Shown here: positions 37,561 through 51,899 of the stretch, in pieces
Position numbering within the stretch: the stretch's first letter is position 1
Layout of the letters: each line of letters opens with the position of its first letter
Assembly (NCBI RefSeq): GCF_905475395.1
Contig: NC_058340.1
Location: forward strand, 75,060,181 to 75,124,180
Length of the DNA: 64,000 nt
Reading direction: 5' to 3'
Source: Chrysoperla carnea
Lineage: Eukaryota; Arthropoda; Insecta; Neuroptera; Chrysopidae
Notes under the pieces: generated by a model
Databases searched by the model: none
What the model was told of the DNA's origin: nothing
The model's input: only the letters and a program-made list of their open reading frames with translations
Position numbers and translations under genes: made by a program

Positions 37561-39199
37561 ATCATAAGTCTATTTAGGGGATGGGCATGCCCATCATGCA
37601 CATATGGATAGATCCGCAACTGAAACAGTAAATAGAGCCATATCTTTGACTGGTATTAAAAGCTCGAAGCAACCTTCTCGCACATGTTCTTCTCTTGGCC
37701 TATTAATTTTCATCAAACATTTAATATACAGATTATGAATGAATTCTGTGTGTTTTATTAGTTTAGTGATGACAGTGTGTCATGACATATAGTAATTTAG
37801 TCATATGTTTGTCATGTCATATGCCTTTTGTCCTATATATTTTATTGTAAATAAAATGTATATCGTATCGATTTGTTGATGGTAATTAAAAATAAAATAA
37901 ACGTATGTTTGTAATCACAAACATTTCTAAAAAGTAGGCCATCATTAGTTTTAGTTTTAGTTTTACAAAAACAAACATCTTACAAACAAACATTACATAT
38001 ACATGTATTTATTATGTTATCTAATAAACATATTTATGTACACATATATTATATACGGTTGTACATTCAGAGTGTCCGAACTTTAAAATTAAGGCAGTAT
38101 TCTGGTCTATAAAGGATCTATAAAACAATAAAGGTCTATAAACTAATTAAACTACGTATATCACCAATTCGATCATTTTGTGAATTTAAACATTTGTTGT
38201 TGAAAGTTCGAGAATTTTTTTTGTTAGGAACATTACCTTCTTGAAGTTTTGCCCATTTTACTCGCTGACATTGTAACTTTCTACAGGTGTCCAATCATTA
38301 AATTATCTTGATGTTTCCCATCCACCGAGAAATTACCTCATCATTTGATGACTGGTCGAATAGTTTTTGAGATATGGACCAAAATCGATCCAAACAATGC
38401 GATATCTCAGAAACTATGCATCCAATCATTAAATTAACCTGATTTTTATACTTTTGTATCAAAATTACCCCATCCACCGAGTTTCATCAAATTCCAAATC
38501 AAAAACAGACACTCTTTATAGAAAACTCTCTATATATACAAACTCATACATATGTGTAGTAAACAAGCATTCTATCAGTGCGGTGTTTTAAGTTAGTTTT
38601 CATAAAAATATTTATATTAATAATTCACATATTTTAATTTATATAAAATGTACCAAATAAACTATACACTTTAAGATATTTCCATACATACTCAATGTCA
38701 TGAAAAACGCAAGAGTTAAATTATTCTAAGTGTTATAACTGTAACATTACATGTAGTTCACATGCAACGAGTGTATTTTTTGTGATAAAGAATGAAATGA
38801 CAATGATAACAAAAAATTAAAAATTGTATTTATTAATTAATTAATCACTCTTTCATACGACTTTTGTGAATAAATCATATCGATTTTCAAATTATAAATA
38901 TAGTGTTCCTTCAGGACTAGCTACGTCTCTGATAACGGCACTTGTTTATAGTGTAAACATTATTCGGTACACTTATTAATAATAGAGTTTTGTATTGTCA
39001 TACAACAAAGTCTGTTTGGTGTGTTTTTTTTTTTTGTATCCGAAACAAAAAAAATTCCAAAATGTACATTAAAATAAGAATATGTTTACGATGACCTACA
39101 AACATCTACCATTCATGACAAATGTATACTTTTGTTCAAAAAAAATGCCACAATATACATAAAATTGATCTACAAATATAATCTATAAATATATAGGAG

Positions 39200-40340
39200 A
39201 CTTTCTATAGATATAGATAGATAGATAGATAGTCACTCATCACGATATCTCTGGAACTATAAGACCTAGAGACTTGAAATTTGGCAGGAATATTCCTTTT
39301 GCCAAGTAGAGGTCAGCTAAGAACGGATTTTACGAAATTCCACCAACAAGGGGGGTTGCGGGGGTGTTCATGAATAAAAAATTCATATTTTTCAATTATG
39401 GCTTTTAATAGTTCAAAACTTGGTCAGAATGTTTTAAATTACATTTAGAAATTTTTTAAACCTTCGGAGGGTAGAAAGGTGTAGCGAGAAAGTGGGAAGG
39501 AAATATCGAATATTTACAAATATACCTAAGTGGGGTATCAAATAAAAGAGCATGACGTGTACATTACAAAACTGTTATCCAACGCAAGGAAATGTGGAGG
39601 GAGGGGTGCAAGTGGGGATGTTGCCCAGCAAAGCGGGTATATTTTACGCCACGCAAAGCGGGCGGGTAACAGCTAGTAGTTTATATACCTATAGTAGTTT
39701 TCAAGATAATGAAATCCTGGTGTGGTTATTTCGCTCAAAGGTGGACAGCAGCGAAAAATTAACAACAAAGATGAAAAATATGACCCAAAATTAGTGGGTT
39801 TCAAAGAAAATTCCGTTCAAATTGGATAAAATTTGTGTATGTTATGGCAAAGATCAATTTTTTGAACTTAATGACGTCATCAAAATAAAAAAAATTGAAT
39901 TTTGCTCTATTACAGCCAAATTATATCAAATTTTGGCAGACGAAACATGTAATTCTACTAATTTTGGGTCATACTTTTCAAATTTGTGGTTAAATTTAAT
40001 CTACCTATAGTAGTTTTCAAGATAGTAGGCCCTTTTGCGGCTATTTCGCCCAAAGGTGAACAGTAGGGAAAAAATAACAACATAGATGGAAAGTATGACC
40101 CAAAGTTAGTGGGTTTCAAAAAAAATTCCATTCAAATTGGATAAAATTTGGGTGTGTTATGACAAAAATCAATTTTTGAACTTAATGACGTCATCAAAAT
40201 AAAAAAAATTGAATTTTGCTCTATCACAGCCAAATTATATTCAATTTTGGCTGTCAAAATATGTATTTCTACTAATTTTGAGTCATGCTTTTCAATTTTG
40301 TGGTTAAATTTACTCTACCTATAGTAGTTTTCAAGATAGT
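39200..40340. repeat. Repeat block with tandem 310-320 bp units
   Basis: Units starting TACCTATAGTAGTTTTCAAG recur at about 39685, 40004 and 40315 and share AATGACGTCATCAAAATAAA. The block is preceded by a segment containing GCAAAGCGGGCGGGTAACAG and a GATA run near 39215. These look like the end of a retroelement-like repeat, family not assigned. Confidence 0.65.
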
Positions 40341-41464
40341 GGATAACGTAATAAAATTCCTTCGAAGTACAATTTTTTCTATACAATATTTGGATATGTT
40401 TTTTTGTAGATTGTATCTTTTTTTGAACGGCAGTATATATACACACATACATACTTACATACACATACACGAACATCACACTATCTATTGCTTGATTCAT
40501 TTTTATCTACTGTTTAAGTTAACTGTTTTAAAGCTGTTACCTTACCTTTTTTATGACTGACTAGGACTGTTAGATTCTTTTATCTCTCACTTTACTTGTG
40601 AAAAAGAAAGTTTTCAAAACTGGAAAAATTTATCAATGAAATGGATAAAAATTAAACAAAATCGTTCATGGTCAAACATATCATGGTAATTACGTAGCGT
40701 ATAGGAATAAGGACAATTTCTCATGTTATATTTGAGGTGAAGATGAATGTAGACGAAAAATAAGAATCAATTTTTTCGATATCTGCCTTGGTTTTTGAAA
40801 TATCGAAAACTAAATAATTAAATAAAATTTTCGATATTTTAAAATTACTCTAGATATCGAAAATATTATTCTTACTTTTCGTCTTGTATTGTCAAGTTAT
40901 AACATAATTCACCAACAAATATTTTTTTTAAATTTGTGTCCCCACTACCGCGCTCATACATCCTTTATTAGTCAGACACAACGAGTTTTTTTTCAATAGT
41001 TTTAACTTTAATTTAAATAGTATTTTCTTTTATTTTCACCGACTAGTTTTGGAGAAATCTATGAAAATATATTATCCATCTACCGTTTTAACATAAAACT
41101 AATGTTAAATATACCTACTTTTGAAATAATTTATTTATTTAAATAATCGGGAATCCCCCTCCTAAAATTTCCAAAATTGATTTAGATTTAGTCCCAACTT
41201 CATATTAAAAAAAATCAAGCATTTTCCAAAATTGCCATGGCGCTCGTACATTCTTAAAAAAATTAAATACGTCTTGTTGGAGACTTTTGCTGCGGATCAC
41301 AGTTCAGTTTTTGCTGATAAAATTTTAATTGAATAAACAATTCATTGATGAAGTTAAAACTGAATGAACGAACACCATCTCATACAAACATAACTATGGC
41401 TATGGCATGGCTAAGCTAAGTAATATAATAATAAGTTGAATCATCATATCACAGTGCACACAAC

Positions 41465-42014
41465 TACGGAAGCCTGAATGGCTCAATGTCATCTTATGAA
41501 AAAGTGGTGCTACACTAGCTTATTTTTTAAATGTGTACTATCCACAAGTATAAAACCAACTTTTAAAAAGCCACTAGTTCATTTTCAACAAGTGCACTTG
41601 TGACTTGTGGCATTCTGGAAACGAACCTTTTTGAAGATGTCGGTATTTTGTATTGTGCAGATTTCTAATTAAACGTCATAATAAACACTTAATAAAACTT
41701 TTAAAGGTTAGAAATTAGAAATGTGTAAATGCAAAAGAAAAACATCAACAATTAACTACATAAAACAAATTATAAACATTATGATATTATTATTAAATTC
41801 GGACTTATATTTATTAATTATTCCAGACAGTATCGGTTGTGTCTAATTAAAGGATAGTCATCACCGATTGACATCTTTAAAAAGGTTTGTTTCCATAATG
41901 CCACAAGTCACAAGTGCACTTGTTGAAAGTGAACTAGTGACTTTTTTAAAAGTTGGTTTTATACTTGTGGGTTAAGCTAGTGTAGCGCCACAGTGAGCCA
42001 TTCAGGCTCCCGTA
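41465..42014. mobile_element. Foldback element, copy 2 (550 bp)
   Basis: It has the same arms and termini (TACGGAAGCCTGAATGGCTC) as 4649-5272. A direct repeat CACAAC flanks it (41459-41464 and 42015-42020), again 6 bp. Confidence 0.85.
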
Positions 42015-42479
42015 CACAACAGCTAACAGCTATCATATAGCTTTTAGCTTATGCTTAGCTTACCTTAGCTTAGCTTATATACTTATTACTTAAGTTAGCT
42101 AACTGACATTCCAACACAACTGCAGTCACAGTATTCAGTATTCAGTATTCAGTATTATTATTATTTTGTTATTTTAAAATGCAGACTTTATGTGATGTTT
42201 ATAAGGTTATTGACCTGATCACTATGTGACTGTGACTGACTGACTAGTCACTATGTAATAATAATGTACATATTACATATGGATACATACATACCTTTTA
42301 AAATACCTACTTATGTAACTCATTTAGTGACCGTTGTCACTATAGTGAATTTATCACAATAGGTGTACTATACTATAGACATGTGCAATATCTATAATAG
42401 CTCTGTGTCCTGATGTCAATTTCAATGTATCTTTCATTAAAATTTGAAACTGTACGAGAATAGATGAAAAAATTTGCAA

Positions 42480-43034
42480 AAAAACGAGTGAAAACAAACA
42501 ATTGTCTGAGTTAATTGTTGAAATACCATGTATAGACAGTTTGTTTTTTGACGCCGTGTATGTAAAGTAAGATATCCACTCTTAGATAGCCATACATTCA
42601 TAGCTGATATTCCCTATATAATACATACTATAAAACTTGCACCTAGTTTGCGCCCTCACGGGTAAACAGTGATGTTTACAAAAAAATGTTTCAAACAAAA
42701 GTTGTTTATTTTTTTATAAAGAATATTTTTTATATTTAAACTTGTGTTCTATCTCTAACGGCTTACAAAATAGGTCCTTCGGACTTGACCGAATTGACCT
42801 ATGTTGCTTATTTATGAACTTGACCTGACTTTTTATGTCATAAGCACGTTATAAAAATTTAAGCTGATATCTCTTTTCATTTTTGAGTTATTGTGCTTAC
42901 GGACAAGCAACCGGAAATAGACTAATTAGGTGATTTTATGTATACCTATACCAAAATTTTGTTCGTAGCATCAATATTTTTACAAACTTGGGACTAAACT
43001 TAGTATACTATAATATATTTCATATAAACATGGT
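42480..43034 (-). repeat. Dispersed repeat family A, copy 4 (inverted)
   Basis: It runs from GAGTGAAAACAAACAATTGT to the terminal CATATAAACATGGTATAAAA. The central GGTCCTTCGGAC box is diverged and the usual tetranucleotide run is mostly lost, suggesting an older copy. Confidence 0.8.
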
Positions 43035-43712
43035 ATAAAATTAAAATCAATTGATAAACATGAAAGATATAAGCAATTAAATAATACTTTCTATCTTTTT
43101 CTTGCAAAACTGGCTCTATGGTAGTCGCAAGCTACGACGTCACCACGTGCTATTTTCCTCTCTTTCTATTTGTTCATTTATCAATTATACAGTTATCCAA
43201 AAGTTGATTTCACACGATGTTTTGATTCGATAACGAACGTTTTTTGAAGCACTAAAAAGATTTTAGGGCACAGGTCTATTTTATGATATTGTGACATTAT
43301 ATAATCTAATAATTACAGTCAAATTCGCTTATAACGATATCGCTTATAATGACGAAAATGAAAGGCCTCGTTTTAATCCCTATAGAAACACATACATCAA
43401 TGTATTGGCATCAATGTAGTAAAAATTGATATACAAAGTTGTTGGAATTACTTTCAGTGAATAAAAAGTTGTTCGGTTTTTTATAAAGAATTCCATAATA
43501 TTTGTAACGTTAAGTAAGTAAAGTAATATTTTTGTATGTAATAAGTATGATTTTTCAATAACGATACATAGTACTTAAGTTTGTACGTGATAATATGTCA
43601 AGTGTGAAGCCAAACCCATTTGATTTAATACAAAAATAACGAACGAATCTCTAAGTTTTAACTTAACTTAACTCTAATCATCATTGCACTATTTTAATAT
43701 TATATATACACT

Positions 43713-44447
43713 AGCTGTTAAACCCGCTTCGCTGAGTTGTTTTTGCACATTTAAATATCAAAATTGTTAAATGAAAGACTTTTTTTTTAATTCTCTCTGT
43801 GTGTACGGAAAAGTAAGGGAAAGATCGATAGAAACCCATGGAACATTCCGGAATATTCGAGAAAGTTCTAGAAAATTCGATAGAAATCCATAGAACATTC
43901 CAGAATGTTCGAGAAAATTCTAGAAAATTCGATAGAAATCCATAGAACATTCCAGAATGTTCGAGAAAATTCTAGAAAATTTGACAGAAACCCATGGAAC
44001 ATTCCAGATTGTTCGAGAAAGTTTGATAAAATTCAATAAAAATCCATACAACATTCGAGAATATTCGAGAAAGTTCTAGAAAATTCGATAGAAATCCATA
44101 GAACATTCCAGAATGTTCGAGAAAATTCTAGAAAATTCGATAGAAATCCATGGAACATTCCAGAATTTTCGAGAAAAATCGAAAGACATTTGCGCCAGTA
44201 GCGCCATCTAGTGAAAATTGTACTATTGACAGTGGCGCCATCTATTGAAAATTATTAGAACTATTTTTTAAATCTATTTTCTATGAATTCCTAGATCATT
44301 TTTAATTCCACCCCCACCAAACTCCCTTATTCACAATGGGAGCCTAAGGGCTACCCAATGACATAATCCCCTACCGAAGGTCAATGGTTAGTTTTAGGGA
44401 AAATCGGGGACATACAAACAAACACTCTTTTTTTATATATATAGATT
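43713..44447 (+). mobile_element. Repeat element carrying the heat-shock-element array
   Basis: The block starts ACTAGCTGTTAAACCCGC (about 43710) and ends with CAAACACTCTTTTTTTATAT and a TATATATAGAT tail. Such CTAGC...CCCGCTTCGC starts and TATATAGAT tails occur on dispersed arthropod repeats, from memory. The related AAAGCGGGCGGGTAACAGCT end at about 39655-39675 in this window supports a mobile family. The centre is the 52-bp satellite; a GCGCCATCTA motif is repeated after it (44200-44245). The class is unassigned. Confidence 0.5.
43827..44186. repeat. 52-bp tandem repeat (7 units) made of heat-shock elements
   Basis: Units start at 43827, 43879, 43931, 43983, 44035, 44087 and 44139. In the commonest unit (second and sixth) the last 38 bases alternate GAAnnTTC perfectly: GAACATTCCAGAATGTTC, then GAGAAAATTCTAGAAAATTC. 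That makes eight adjoining half-sites in the spacing bound by trimeric heat shock factor. Units 2, 3 and 6 are almost identical; unit 4 is the most diverged. Confidence 0.9.
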
Positions 44448-45071
44448 TACTAACTTAACTTGACTCAACTTTATAGTTTATAGATTCGTGAATAACAACA
44501 CTCTAACGAAACTTCGAGAGTGGCATCATTTCAGTGTAACCTACAACGTTTACATTTACGAAAACTTTGAAATTGGGGCGTTTTTAATGTGAAGACGGGA
44601 AACATGTCAATGTTTCAAGTGATGCAATGAATGTGCATTTGTGTGTGTATTTCTCTAAATATTATTGGCATCATTATTTCAAAAACTATGATATATATCG
44701 AAAAATTTTACTCACAATTTTCCCAAGGTTTAACAGAATGCACACTTAAAATTTTTTTTGATTTCGTTTGTTCGAGTGAAAACGATAACTTTGTATTAGG
44801 AAGTAAATAATAATTGATGACAATTATGATATATTATTTATGACGTAACTACATAACGTATTGTTTGATAGTATTTAGGTACTTATACGGATAGATAAAT
44901 GTGTGTAGTAGTCCCAGGAACAAAACAACAGTGGAAACGGATTTCCTATTCGGTTACAAACATTTATATAAACAAACAGTATATTTAAACTAACATAGCT
45001 AGGAATAGATAGGGCCTGCTTTAACTAACTCTCAAATCTATTCCTAACTTCTAAATAATTATTTTAATATA

Positions 45072-45480
45072 CAGTGTGTCGCATTTAAGATGAAGACACC
45101 TTCATATTTTTGTTATTTGTAGGAATATCGATTTGAAATGCACAGTTATACGAGATGATTTTTTTTTGTACGTTGAACCATTTTTGAAATAGATGACGCA
45201 GAAGAGGGAGAACTCAATTTATTACTCACTCAAGGTATTCAAAATAGTTATTTAAGTAGTATTTAATGAATAATTAAGGAAAAAAACCGCATTATAGACT
45301 GGGATTCACGGTTAATCCTCTCCATTATACAATTTTTCACTTAATTATTTATTAAATACTATTTAAATAATTATTTTAATACCTTATATTAATAAAGATT
45401 GACCCAGCACTGAAGTACGTTAAGCTGAGAGGCTCCATCTTATGCGCCCTCTATTTTAAAAACGGTTCAACACACAAAAA
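45072..45480. repeat. Foldback-like repeat with an element end shared with 58262-58332
   Basis: The left part (GTGTGTCGCATTTAAGATGA) is repeated in reverse at 58262-58332. Further in, about 45170-45260 and 45380-45475 are inverted partners (CGTTGAACCATTTTTGAAAT against ATTTTAAAAACGGTTCAAC). No ORF and no clear target duplication. Confidence 0.6.
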
Positions 45481-45736
45481 AAAAGTTTGAGACAAAATTT
45501 GTAGTTGTTTTATCCTCTACAACTTTTATAATAAATGTTATTACGATTGAAGGCAGAAGAAACGGGATATAAACAAAAAATTGATTTTGGCAACCTTTGA
45601 CCATGAATATCTAAGGACGCTTACACGTGACCAAATGTGACTTTTGAGACAGCATTTTTACTGTCAAAATAAAGGTTTGTTGAGGTTGACCAACTTTTTT
45701 TGACTAAGATGCTCGGGTTATTAAATTCTAGACAAT

Positions 45737-46347
45737 TAAAAACAAGTGAAAACAAACAATTGACTGAGTTAATTGTTGAAACACCATGCATAATCAGTGT
45801 TGATTTCTTTATCACATAACACATACAAACATGTGACACATACATAACTAATAAAGTATAGTACATATGTAAATGACTTTATAGGTTTCTGCATTACCGA
45901 CCGACATTTAGTGTATAGTTGGTACACATATAATAAAATATCCACCTAATTGGCGCCCTCACGGGTAAACAGTGATGTTTACGAAAAAATGTTTCAAACA
46001 AAAGTTGTTTAATTTTTGATAAGGAACATTTTTTACATTTAAACTTTTGTTCTATCTCTAACGGTTTATAAGATGGGTCCTACGGACCCAAGACCCAATT
46101 GACCTATGATGCTCATTTACGAACTTTTTACGTCCTGAGTACGCTGTAAAAATTTCAGCTTGATATCTCTTTTCGTTTTTGAGTAATCGTGTCCACAGAC
46201 GGACGGACGGACAACCGGAAATGGACTAATTAGGTGATTCTAACACCTATGACAAAATTTTTTTCCTAGCGTCATTATTTTTAAGCGTTACAAACTTTGG
46301 ACTAAACTTAATATACTATGTATATTTCATGTATGCATGGTATAAAA
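45737..46347 (-). repeat. Dispersed repeat family A, copy 5 (inverted)
   Basis: Nearly complete copy, with the GATGGGTCCTACGGACCC box, a short CGGA run at 46198-46212, and the terminal ATGTATGCATGGTATAAAAA. Confidence 0.85.
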
Positions 46348-46917
46348 AGAATGTTTACTAGAATTTTAATAAGTTTTAAAGTTTATCGATTAAATTAAAG
46401 TGTAAGTAAAGTTCATAAAAACCTTGTTTTGAAGACATTCGATATAAAAATCAAGTGCATATTATGATAATCGCACATGTATGTAATGCACCACAAATGA
46501 AGTTGTTTTTATAATTCATTGATAAATAAAAATAATGAATCAATGAATGAATGAATTTATTTATAAAAATGAGAACCGTTATCATCATAATGGAATCAAT
46601 AATGATTTGATTTCTGTAGAAATTTATATAAAAATGTACAAAATGACATTAAATGGAATGTGGATAGTCAGGAAGTCATCTTTATGACATTCATTCTATC
46701 TAATAGATCTAGTCACTTCACTGTATAGATAGCTAGCTAGCTATGATCTTTTGATTGACTGTGGATGCTGCAACCAAGCAACGGGTTGCAGCAATGCGAG
46801 AATATTTTATATTGATTATGATTTGTTTTGAGTAAGACAAGTTAATAAGATAAAAAGGTCTTTATTTTATCACAAACAATAATAATTATTTTATATGGGT
46901 CGTTCTACATACAAAAA

Positions 46918-47513
46918 AACAAGTAAAAACAAACAATTAACGGAGTTAACTGTTGAAATACCATGTGTAGACAGTGTTGATTACGGAATTATTTGTTTTT
47001 TCACGTTATGTAAGTAAAAAAGTTAGTCAGTCATACACACATGTCACACACACATGGCTGGTATGTATTATATATACTGTAGAAAGCTCGAACATAATTT
47101 TCGCACTCACGGATTAACAGTGATGTTTTCGAAAAAATATTTCAAATAAAAGTTGTTTATTTTTTTTATAAGAAACATTTCTTACACTTAAACTTTTGTT
47201 CTCTCTATAACGACTTACAAGATGGGGCCTATGGACCCAAGACTCAATTTTCTTATGTTGCTCATTTACGAACTCGACCTCACTTTTTACGTTCTGAGCA
47301 CGCTGTAAAAATTTCAACTTATTTTTTCGGTTTTGAGTTATCGTGTATGCAGACGGACAGACAGACATACAGGCAGACAACCGGAAATGGACAATTAAGT
47401 TGATTTTATAAACACCTATATCAAAATTTTGTTCGTAGCATCAATATTTTTAAGAGTTACATACTTGGGACTAAACTTAGTATACCTTGATGTATTTCGT
47501 ATACATGGTATAA
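46918..47513 (-). repeat. Dispersed repeat family A, copy 6 (inverted)
   Basis: Complete but diverged copy starting ACAAGTAAAAACAAACAATT and ending near CGTATACATGGTATAAAAAT; the tetranucleotide run is CAGA-type here. Confidence 0.8.
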
Positions 47514-48120
47514 AAATAATCCTCTTGTGGTAGAACAACCCTTAGAATAAAATATTTTTAAACAAAACAGGTAAACGGAAGAGTCAATCAATAAATTAGA
47601 AGCTTCTATAGAACAGATCAAATAATGATGAATCATTTTTTTGTATTTATATGACAGACAGACTATATTGGACTGACTGACTAACATTGTTGAGAACTTG
47701 TTTGGTTATAAAACGTTATTTTATAACTGCAAGGAATTTGTGAAAAAAAACTTATAAATTTTACTATAAAGGTTTATTATTTCTATTTATCATTAAAATA
47801 ATTTAAAGTTTTTTATTTTTTACAAGTTACAAGTCTTTGTTTAATTCGCAATGTTTCTGCATGTATTGTATGTTTGTTCGGGCTAAGAATTTTAAAGCAG
47901 TTCTCTTCAACCGATTTACCTGAAATTTTGCATAGGTGTTAGTTTAGATTGTATGAAAATACATGGTTAGCTAAGTGACGTCATTCTTAATCCAATGTAG
48001 CCGATCGCCCAAAATAGTGGACTTGTTATATTTTATGTCTAGGTCACCTGGGAAACTAAAACTTTATCAATCGATTCAGCTTGCCATAAATTTTTGCCAT
48101 GAGCGCAAAAAAAAATTTTG

Positions 48121-48720
48121 ATGAAACTTGGTGGATGGGGTAATTTTGATCCTAAAAGTATAAAAATCCGGTTATTTTAATAACTGGATACGAAGTTTTT
48201 GAGATATCGCAATATTTGGATCCATTTTAGTCCGTATCTCAAAAACTCTTCGACCAGCCAACAAATGCACACGATTTTTGTACTTTATGGGTCAAAATTA
48301 CCTTATATACTGAGTTTTATCGAAATTGGAGACAATCAAAATTTCTGGATATTTTGCAATTTTTTTAAGGGGTACACTTTTTTGAAAAAATTGAGAAAAA
48401 CGCAAAAAAAAAATTTTTTTTTGGAATTTGATGAAACTCGTTGATTGGGGTAATTTTGCTCCAAAAAACATAAAAATTAGGTTAATTTAATGATTGGATG
48501 AAGAGTTTCTGAGATATCGCGCAATATTTGGGTCGATTTTAGTCCGTATCTCAAAAACTATTCGACCAGTTATCAAATGCATCCGATTTTTGTATACTTT
48601 TTGGGTCAAAATTACCTTATATACTGAGTTTTATCGAAATTGGAGATAAAAAATATTTCTCGATTTTTTTCTTATTTTCAAGAAAACCATTTAAAAAGTT
48701 TATCAAGAAAAAAATATTAA
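48121..48720. repeat. Dispersed repeat family C, two tandem 310-bp units
   Basis: ATGAAACT(T/C)G at 48121 and 48431 heads two similar units containing TTTTAGTCCGTATCTCAAAA and GTCAAAATTACCTTATATAC. Partial copies lie at 51290-51520 and 38340-38530, and a weaker one near 27850. Confidence 0.75.
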
Positions 48721-50883
48721 ATAGGTTGATTTGTAATGCAATAAGGTCCATTTTTTAATACCACCTTGTATTATAATATTTTCCATTTGAAAAAGAGAAA
48801 AGAAATCAGGTAGGAAATTATATGAAACAGTTTTCACTATTTTCTTTTCTACATAAAATCGTACCTGTTTATTTCAAACAACACTGTTGACAGGGAAACA
48901 GCAAAATTTTACACGAAAAATACAGTTTTCCATCCTAATTTTCACAGGTATATTTCAATATCCTAATTTTAACAGTTTCAATAGAAAAATTGTCTAAAAA
49001 CTTTTCTTGTTTAAAAGTTACCTAATTAGGAAATATATTCCTAGAAATGAGGTGGTTAAATAGGTTGGAAAAGTATAAAATTTTCGAGTTTTCAGGATTC
49101 GAAAATGTTTGTATATTAGGGAATCAGAAATTTTCTATCTACAAAGGAATAACGCAATAGTTGTGAAGGAAATTTGATTTTCAATTAATTTAATGAAAAA
49201 CATGTATGACGTCATTTATCATTTTTTTACTAGGCGGTTATGAAAATATCTGTAATTTTTGGAAAATTGATGGGAATATTTTTCATTAATGTCGTCTGTC
49301 TGTCATTGAGACATCATGGAAAATCACAAATATCCTGAAATACTAGGAGAACAGAATTTTGAATAGGAATTCTATGTTGTGTGTGCTTTTGGTTGTTGTA
49401 TAAATGGAAAATGGTGAATGTAATATCAAGGGCATACAATTTTCATTGTCATGGTTTATTTTCGATATGGTATAGTTGGTTTCAAAACTCATTTCCACTT
49501 TTTCAAAAGTTTTTATTAAATTTATAATTGAAGAGGCTTGGAGAATATGTTTTGGAAAACCGGACGTTACTAGGGAATGTGAGTATGAAGGAATTATAAG
49601 AAAAATATCGAAAAGCCTTTATTTATCAAGCAATCAAGTTTTCTGGACTAGGATCGTAATATACAATTTTTTGTGATTGGGTTGAAAAAAATTGTTTTTT
49701 CTTTCCATAGTAATCACCTAGAAATTATGAAAATCCAGTTCATTTGACGAATACTTTCTAAGAAATTATCTGAAATCGATCCGAGATTTTCTTTTTCTGG
49801 TGGAATTTTGGTATATTTCTTCGAATTTGATCGAACTTGCTATTCATTTAATGATTGGGCGCATAGTTTCTGAGATAACGTCCAAAATACCATACAAAAG
49901 CCTAATAGTGAAATGTACTAGATTTTCTTGACTTTTCACCTGGAATTACTCTAAAAACTTCGAAATTTTGTTCATTCAATTTGAACAAAAATGGTCTTTT
50001 TAGAAAAAATAACCACTTTTATTGGATTATGTGGAAATTTTTTTTCGAATAGAATATTTCGAATATAGTTTTGGCCTAAACTGTACGGTTATGGAGTAGA
50101 GTAAGCTTTTCATTGAGCTTAAAAACTTAGGTCAACGCAACATTTTTCGCTTGAAGCTTTTTTATCGATAAGAGTCACTTTTCAAGATTCGATCAACTTA
50201 AAAAAGTGCCCTTTGGAAAAAAATTTTCTTTCAAGTTCAATATTATTTATGGAAGCCTTTGATTTCGAAATTATTCACGTAATTATATGCCTTAATAATA
50301 AGTCCAACTTTTGGGGTATTTGTGACTAACCTGTTTAAAAAAAATAAAGATTTAAATTAAGCATTCTCTTGTGAAATAAACTATAAAACGTTATTAACGA
50401 AGGTCTAAAGGGTTGTCTTGACACGCGTTCGATAAATAATGTCAATGAACTTGAATGTGAAAAACCCTCTAAAGTGACCTCACTTTGTGTCACGGTATTA
50501 GGCACACATAATACTCACCAAAGTTTTCCATACACACAAAAGCTCTCTCTCTACACCTGTCAAGTTGATGTGAGCTTTCAAACTCGATATATACACACAC
50601 ACACATGTGTGATATGCTTTTATTATGTATACAAATAAAAACATATCAAATTTGACGTTTACTAATCATCGAATATGTCAAGAGAATGTCACAAAAGCTC
50701 GTATATTCTAGGAGAACATAAATTATATCATAATTTAAGGCTTGTTATTTGAGCGGGAAAAGCTTTTGTATAACCTAAATATGACGTCATATTCGATATT
50801 TATATCCGGAGAACATGATAGTTATATAAAATATACTGTCCAAGAGAGTTGTTGAGGGGTTGAATAACTGTGGGAGAATCAGA

Positions 50884-50907
50884 GTGACGTGTGTGTGTGT
50901 GTGTGTG
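50884..50907. repeat. (GT)n microsatellite
   Basis: A pure GT run of about 11-12 units. Shorter related runs occur at 50590-50606 (CA) and 53670-53692 (GT). Confidence 0.9.
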
Positions 50908-51899
50908 AAAGCAACAGGTTGATGCTTTGATATTATTAAGGGGGTGAGCTTTTAATGTTGAATATAAAATATAATACATACGTGTCATATTTTATCACCT
51001 GTTTGGGTAATATTTTTTAAATAGGGGTTTCGATTATCGGGACTCTATAATAATCCAAGGATGTTCCGATTATCGGTTTTGTTTCGATTACTTGGAAAGT
51101 ATTAAAATTTTGTTCAGTTTTGTGTCGTGATCTTGTTAAGTATATACATATTTAAGAAGGGCTCCACGAAGCCAAAATATTTTATGTCAATTATTTAAAC
51201 ATTTTTTTTAGGTTACAATAAAAACGAAAATTCCAGAAATTTTTCCCTTTTAAAAAATAGAAAAAAAACGCAAAAAAAAAATTTTTGCCTTGGAATTTGA
51301 TGAAACTCGGTAGATGGGGTAATTTTTATCCAAAAAGTATAAAAATCAGGTTAATTTAATGATTGGATGCAGAGTTTCTGAGATATCGCAATATTTAGAT
51401 CGATTTTAGTCCGTATCTAAAAAAATCTAAAAAACTATTCGACCAGTCTTCAAAATTACCTTATATACTGATTTTTATCAAAATTGGATATAAAAAAAAT
51501 TTCTCAATTTTTTAAGGGGTATGTAACCCTTTGAATTCGCTTAGCTAACGCAGGTCCTGCGCTATGAATTTTTAGAAATTGATAAATAGATATCCTACAT
51601 TCTAATCGATTTAATAAATTAATATTATTATTATAATTATTTGCATTAATTTATTTTGATTGGTGCAATGCTATAATCGGATTGGAACTAGATAAAATGT
51701 TTATTTATTTATTATTAAAATAAAATTATTTAACACCTGGTATGTCGATTAAATGAACTTAAATACCTTTTAAATGCATTCAATCAAGTTACTTAAGTAT
51801 TCGTTGTGCATTCATTTTTAAGTATTTTATTATTATCATTTAATTTTTATCAATTTTAAGTATTTTTAGTCAATAATATTGCATTGAAATAATATCTTT

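Noticed and set aside
43711-43950. Minus-strand ORF of 79 codons with repeated Phe/Ser-rich peptides
   Set aside because: It is only the translation of the 52-bp heat-shock-element satellite.
49476-49676. 66-codon plus-strand ORF with some protein-like residues
   Set aside because: Isolated, starts at a non-ATG-like context, no flanking splice sites or homologous segment recognised.
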